From the NCBI RefSeq assembly GCF_036373705.1, contig NC_089863.1:3518444-3582443 (forward strand): a stretch of DNA of 64,000 nucleotides, given 5' to 3'. The stretch comes from Amia ocellicauda. Lineage: Eukaryota > Chordata > Actinopteri > Amiiformes > Amiidae. Below, one piece after another: positions 58,601 to 64,000 of the stretch; the first letter of the stretch is position 1, and each line of letters starts with the position of its first letter. The notes beneath the pieces were generated by a model. The model saw only the letters and a program-made list of their open reading frames with translations, made no database searches and was not told the origin of the DNA. The position numbers and the translations under genes are program-made.

Positions 58601-61600
58601 CCCCACCATCTCCCTGCCTATTTCTCCCTCCTCTCCCCTGCATCTCTACCCTCTTTCTCTCCTCTCCATCACCCCATCTGTCCATCTCTCCCCACCCTCT
58701 CCCCCTCCATATCTCCATCTCTTCCCTCCTTTCTCTCCCCTCTCCCTCCTCTCCATCATCCCTTGCTCACCTTTGCTGTGGGGCGCCCCGCTGTGCCGCC
58801 GCTGGTTGGGGTTGCCCTGGGGCTCGAACACACGCAGCTGGCTGAGTTCCCGGAAGCGCTGCAGGAAGGCCAGCTCCTCCTGCTGGGTGTGCACTGACAG
58901 CACCTCCTTGGTCAGGCGGGCCTCCCGGGAGTCCCTCTCCGCCGCGGGGGGCGTGGGGACTTGGGGTACGGGCGGGGGCAGAGCCACGACGGTGGGTGCG
59001 GGCGTGGGGGCCGGGGCGGGGGTGGGTGTGGGAGTGGGAGTGGAGGGGGTCTCTTCCATCATGACAATGTCTGTGAGAGGGAGAGGGAGGGAGAGAGAAA
59101 GAGAGGGAGGGAAAGGGAGAGAAAGGGAGGAGGGCTTTAGTTTACACTGCCAGAGAGACTGAGTGACTCACAGAGACGGACAGGACAGGACAGGACAGGA
59201 CAGATTTGTGTGAGTGTGTCTGTAAGTGTCCGTGAGTGTGTGGGAGTGTCTGAGGGTGTCAGAGTGTCAGTGTCAGCGTGTCAGTGTGCGTGTGGGTTGT
59301 CAGCGCGTCAGTGTATACCTGACTCCGGGGGTTTCTTGTCTCCCACGTGGACGATGGTGCTGCTGAAGCTGCACTGTGAGGTGATCGAGGCCACGCTCTC
59401 CGCCTTGCCGTGCAGCGCCAAGGGGGTGAGGCCATGCGCCGGACCCCCGCGCGCCACCGCCGTCGCCGCAGCCCCTGAGACACAGCACAGCTCCATCAGC
59501 ACCCTGGCACTCACCTGCACACTCTCTCACTCTCTCACTCATGCTCTCGCTCACACACTCTTGCGAACAGTGCGTTGCTCGGCGGACAACCAAGATTGCG
59601 TCCCGTCAGTCGTGACGAGAAAAAGTGGGCGATTTCAAGGGAGGCAAGTCGGGATTTTGGGGGGCGTGGGGGGTTGTTCTGTAGTTCAGGGTGTGTTCTG
59701 GCAGGACAGAGGGGTGGTCGGATATGTGGGGGGCAGTACCGGGTGTTTTTCCTTGCTAATGGGGGGGGCATACCTTTGCCGGCGGCCTGTGCCTCCGCCC
59801 GGGATGGGTGCTTGTCGTCGTCGGAGTTGGACGACGAGCCGCACTTCCTCTTTACTGGGCTCGGCACGTTGCAGCTGTCCAGGTACCTGAGGGGGTGACA
59901 TCATCAGAAAGGGACATCAGTACATGGCAACAAGCAAAACACAGTTGCAGTCCAGTCCAGTCAGTGTCTCTGCAGCAGTCCAGTCTAGTCCAGTCCAGCT
60001 CTTAGGCCACTCACCGGATGATGCTGTCCAGACAGTTGATCTGCTGGTAGGAGTAGGGGGAGGGCAGCTCCTTCCTCTCCTCAAGAGCCAGGACGCAAGG
60101 TTGGGGGACGGCCTCCTTCACGGCCTCCGGCACCGGCCTCACCGCCTGACTACTGGACCGGGGCAGCACTACGCCTGGTTGGGGGAAGGGAGAGAGAGAG
60201 AGAGAGTCAGTTTTATGTCACCCCGCGCACGGTCTGGAGGTGTGCGTGCGTGCAGGCGGGCGTGACGCTGTGGGTCTGGTCTGGTACCTGTGCTGGTGTG
60301 CTTGCAGGCCGGTGGGCGACTGCGGGACTCGATAAACACCTTCTGCCCGTGGTTCTTCACCATGTGGACGTCTTTACAGATCTGCTGGAATGTCATCTGG
60401 GGAAAGACAGATGGGCAAGGGGTCAGGGACAGACTGGACAACTGGCACCTACATGACACACTGGCTGACCGACGCCCTGGCTGGCTGACTGACTGACTGA
60501 CACACTGGCTGACTGACGTACCGGTTGGTGCTGCGGCGTGTCCTCAGCCGGGGCCCCAGTGCTGTCGCTGGACGAGGCCAGGCTGAGGTAGGGCTCATGG
60601 GAGCCGTTGCTGCCCACACTGCAGTAACCCAGAGAGCTGGAGCTGTGCACGGGCTGGGGAAACAACCATGACACGGTCAACAACCACACAGTACAGTCTG
60701 GGATACCCATCCAACCGCACACCATAGTCGGGGTCAGGGGTCCGGCCCGGCTCACCTGTAGCAGCAGGCGGTGGATCTGACTGCTGAGCTGGTGTATCTC
60801 GGGCACCATGGAGGGCAGCAGCCCCCCGCAGGGCGGAGCGAACACGTCCTCGTTCAAGGGGCTCCTGGGAGAGCGGAGGACGGCAGCACGGTCAGAGGGG
60901 AACAGCACTGGAGTTCAACTGTATCTACTTTGTGTGTGTGTCTGTTTCTCTCTCTCTGTCTCTGTGGGTCTCTCTCTCTCTGTCTCTTTCTTTTTCTCTG
61001 TGTGTCTCTCTCTCCTACTCCGTCTCCATCTCTCTCTCCAACTGTCTCTCTGTACTTACGTGCGGACTTTGTGGCGGCCGATGATGAAGGCCACCTTGCG
61101 GCTCCAGGGGTTGACGAAGCAGGACCAGCTGGTGTCGATGGTGAGGTACTCTCCGCTGCGCGCGCACACCCGCAGAGGGGAGTGGTCCAGGGGCTGGCCG
61201 GCCAGCTGCAGGACTGAGGGGGGGGCAGAGGGAGAGAGACAGCGGTCAGAGACAGACAGAGAGACACAGAAAGGGACAGACAGACAGAAAGAGAGACTGA
61301 GGGGGGGGGCAGAGGGAGAGAGACAGCGGTCAGAGACAGAGAGAAAGACAGTGAGAGAGAGAGACAGACAGAGACAGACATAGGTCAGAGACACAGAGAG
61401 AGAGACAGACAGACACTCACTCTTTTTGTGAATGGCCACCATTGCGGGCCGGTCTTCGGGGTGCAGGTACAGCAGGACAGGGGTCCCCACCAGGTCCTGG
61501 GGCAGGTAACCCAACAACGGCACGGCCCTGCAATAATGCAAACATACTGTAACGCACTGCCACCATCACAACACACCGCAACACAACCCCTCGCCGCACG

Positions 61601-63534
61601 GTGCATCGCTCGCTCTCTCCCGCTCACCTCTCGTCCACCTCCTGGAAGACGCAGCTGGGCGTGTGGCTGGTGGTGAAGATCCTCTTGTCAGGGGGGATGC
61701 GGGGCGCCTCGTAGCCAGAGTGCACGCGCTCGGCGATGATGAGGCAGCACGGCTGCGGCGCGGCATGGTCGGTGTCCCGCAGGGTCAGCTGGTAGGGCGT
61801 CAGTCGGAAGGGGGAGTAACGCAGCTCTCCCTCGCGCTCACGGCCCCCGCTGCAAACGCACACGTTACACACCGTTACACACATAGTCACAAAAACAGAG
61901 GTAGACAGAGACAGACACTGAGGGTTTAGGATAAGAGAGGGAGAGAGGGAAAGAGAGAAAGAAGAGGAAGCGGGAGAAGGTGTAAAAGTGATAGATTTAA
62001 GCGAGAGAGAGAGAGGGGGAATGTGCGATTAAAGAAAACGAAGGAGAGAAGGCGAGGAGAACAGATGGACAGAGAGAGAGGCAGATGGAGAGAGAGAGAG
62101 ACTGAGAGCGATGCAAAGGGAGGGAGGGAGAGAGAGAGATTGCTCACCTCAATCTGCAGAACATGGACTTCTCCTGAGCGCAGTCCAGGGGCGAGGCAGC
62201 TGGAAGAGGGAGACAGAGAGACCGTCAGCACCTCTGAGCACCAGGGGGGGGGAGGGTATGACAGACCTATTACCGCTGCCAACTCGTTAATGAATTAGCA
62301 ACACATCACCGCATAACCCTTCGGAAGTAAGAAACGTGGCTCGTGCCCACCTTTGCCGGTGCAGGCGGACCACACGGGAAGGCGGCAGGGCACGGTGCTG
62401 CTGTAGAACATGCTGACGTCCTGGGGGGCCAGCAGGCGCGAGAACAGTGCCCCCTGCAGACGGTCCGCCTTGCAGCGCAGCACATAGGCGGCCTGCGGGG
62501 ACGCATACACCACCTTGCCCGACAGGAAGGACACGGCCACCGAGAAAGTGTCCTGAGAGGGAGAGGGAGAGTGTCAATATAGACGCACTGGAATGTTGAC
62601 AGAGAGAGAGAGAGAGAGAGGGGAGGGGAGGGAGAGACTCACTGTGTTTTTGAGGGTGTACTCGGAGGTGATGTTCTCCAGCTCGTCGATGGTGTAGGTG
62701 GACAGGTCCAGGCTGCTGTTCTGGTTGTCCTCCACGGCCCACTGATGATAATATTCCTGGTTGGCTGTGGAGAGGGAGGGAGAGTTAGGAATCTAGAGAA
62801 ATTAAGGCATGAGCTCAGAATGCAGACGACTCCTCCCTCCCTCCCTCCCTCCTTCTCTCTCTCTCTCTCTCACTCACCGCGCACTTGCTTGACGCAGGTT
62901 AGTGCGTGCTGCAGCGCGGCCAGGGTGCTCGAGCGGCTCCGCCCCTTCCGGTCCGCCGGCACCCGGATCTTGAGCTCCTTCAGCGCCGACATCAACTCTT
63001 TCTGGGTCTTGACCCGCGCAGACTGGTCAGAGCTGGGGAGGGAGAGGGAAAGGCGTCAGATGTGGCACCGCCCTGCTGTGGCCGCGAGGCTCAGTACCGG
63101 AGGCCGGGCCGGGGGGCGCCGTTACCTGCAGCCGCTGGTGGACGGGTGGTCATGCTCGGAGCTGGCGCTCAGCAGGCTGTAGGCGATGGAGCTGCTGGGA
63201 GGCGACGGGCTGTGGGAGTTGGAGCTGTGGAAGGACAACAAGACAGGTTAGGGTCCCGATGACAGACAGAGACAAACAATCCTTCTATCCCTCCACATCT
63301 ATCCATCCTCCTCGATCCCTTTCTCTCTCTCACCTTCTATCCCTCCCTCACTCTCCCTCTCTCCCTCACCTTCTATTTCTCCCTCTCACCTTCTATCCCT
63401 CTGTCCCTCTCTCCCTCTCACCTTCTATCCCTCCCTCCCTCTCCTCTTCTATCCCTCCCTCCCTCCCTGTCACCTTCTTTCCCTCCCTCCCACCCTCTCT
63501 CTCCTTCTCTCCTTCTCTCCCTCCCTCCCTCCCT

Positions 63535-63565
<31 letters not shown>

Positions 63566-64000
63566 CCCCTCCACCACAGTGACTCCCCGCTCCCTCCCCC
63601 TCACCTCTTGTTGCTCTCCGTGGTCTCCAAGATCATGGCCGAGTCCTTGCCGTTGTGGCTGGAGCTGCTGTTGGAGGAGCGGGTGGACTGGCGGCCCTGT
63701 GACGAGCGCTGCGACCGCTGGCCCTCGCTCTCCTGGGCGGCCGAGTCGTTGCCGCTGGAGTTGCCGTTGCTGTGTGCGTCCGTGTCGTCCGAGGAGGCCG
63801 GCGGGGGCGGGGCGGGGCCCTCGAGGCGCGCCCCCCGCATCTCGCCACTCCCTCCTCCCTCGCTTCCACTCCCTCCGCCCGCCCCCGCGCCCAGGGGACT
63901 CCCCTCTCGCCCGCTATTGGCCTCAGAGCTGACGCTCAAGCCCGGGGAGCCGGCGCCCGGCCCCGACCGCGACCCCTCGGACTCCTCCCCCTCGGCCACG
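55604..64000 (-). CDS. per1: Period circadian protein 1, 21 exons visible, 5' end beyond window
   Basis: Core clock repressor; with CRY and CK1 it inhibits CLOCK-BMAL1 in the nucleus. Exons: 63605-64000+, 63126-63224, 62878-63032, 62643-62764, 62351-62552, 62148-62199, 61628-61849, 61421-61527, 61060-61213, 60756-60864, 60522-60653, 60288-60396, 60015-60174, 59774-59886, 59319-59474, 58771-59070, 57506-58482, 57010-57175, 56670-56859, 56370-56520, 55604-55864; all GT-AG and phases close, about 1443 residues. Features: Ser/Asn-rich start with DDTDAHSNGNSSG, bHLH-like segment (62878 exon), PAS-A (62351 exon), PAS-B (61421-61213 exons), CK1-binding region with SVASITSQCSFSSTIVHVGD (59319 exon), basic NLS (RRGSRTRAKRLK) and Pro-rich region (57506 exon), SG-rich LLQEDARSGTGSAASG, and the CRY-binding end. 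PER1 rather than PER2/3 by the LLQEDARSGTGSAASG and FGSVDSSE blocks. No ATG is seen; the codon at 63999 is GTG, so the start lies upstream. Confidence 0.95.
55975..56310. mobile_element. Noncoding Tc1-type insertion in the last per1 intron
   Basis: Carries GGGGCTCAAAAGTATTTGGA and GTCCAAATATTTATGGACCT, with internal sequence (CAGTCAATGACTGCCTAAAG) that I recognise as a common fish repeat. It fills most of the 505-bp intron between exons 55604-55864 and 56370-56520. No frame is retained. Confidence 0.6.
61212..61342. repeat. Direct duplication covering a per1 splice acceptor
   Basis: ACTGAGGGGGGGG...GACAGCGGTCAGAGACAG is present at 61212-61256 and again at 61296-61342. The first copy includes the polypyrimidine tract and AG of exon 61060-61213; the second is an identical-looking decoy about 84 bp further upstream in the intron. 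Confidence 0.8.
63290..63575. repeat. CT-rich tandem tract in per1 intron
   Basis: CACCTTCTATCCCTCCCTCC-type units of about 30 bp followed by (CTCC)n and (CT)n, between exons 63126-63224 and 63605. Confidence 0.85.

Noticed and set aside
63999-64000. Window edge as the per1 start
   Set aside because: The codon there is GTG and the frame is still open, so the true start is outside the window.
1-64000. tRNA, rRNA or snRNA genes
   Set aside because: Looked for cloverleaf A/B-box patterns and conserved rRNA or snRNA stretches; none seen, though short diverged copies could be missed by eye.

Overview
This is vertebrate genomic DNA, most likely from a ray-finned fish. Long GT-AG introns split the genes, and the repeats are the usual fish mix: CR1- and L2-clade LINEs, several Tc1 families, hAT elements and Ty3/gypsy pieces. 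No tRNA, rRNA or prokaryotic operon is visible. I cannot fix the species from sequence alone.

The left half (about 1-34 kb) is AT-rich and full of transposable elements. It holds two tandem NXPE-family genes (neurexophilin plus PC-esterase domain) on the + strand, at 7035-9714 and 24173-26598. They share coding exons, introns and 3' flank, so they are a segmental duplication. The copies have since diverged. The left copy has a CR1 LINE just upstream of its first visible exon and a probable solo LTR in an intron. The right copy has lost one intron and part of an exon, so ancestral intron bases now lie in its reading frame. Between and around them are three CR1 copies, a nest of three Tc1 families (12.3-14.0 kb), an hAT MITE with a perfect 8-bp duplication, a broken gypsy element, a nearly intact 1.6-kb Tc1 transposon, and a solo LTR split by another Tc1.

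The right half (about 36-64 kb) is GC-richer and carries three conserved genes, all on the - strand: an intronless PAQR9-type membrane receptor (36067-37371), pcolce, the procollagen C-proteinase enhancer (41232-50720, 9 exons, CUB-CUB-linker-NTR), and the circadian gene per1 (55604 to beyond the window edge, 21 exons visible). I derived all exon boundaries by hand from splice sites, and the reading phase closes at every junction. Introns and flanks are rich in minisatellites and simple repeats.

The genes form no shared pathway: NXPE proteins are extracellular or membrane esterase-like proteins, PAQR9 is a seven-helix receptor-like protein, PCOLCE is an extracellular collagen-processing cofactor, and PER1 is the nuclear repressor of the circadian clock. 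The PAQR9-PCOLCE pairing recalls the PAQR9-PCOLCE2 neighbourhood of human 3q23 and suggests a paralogous block from ancient genome duplication.
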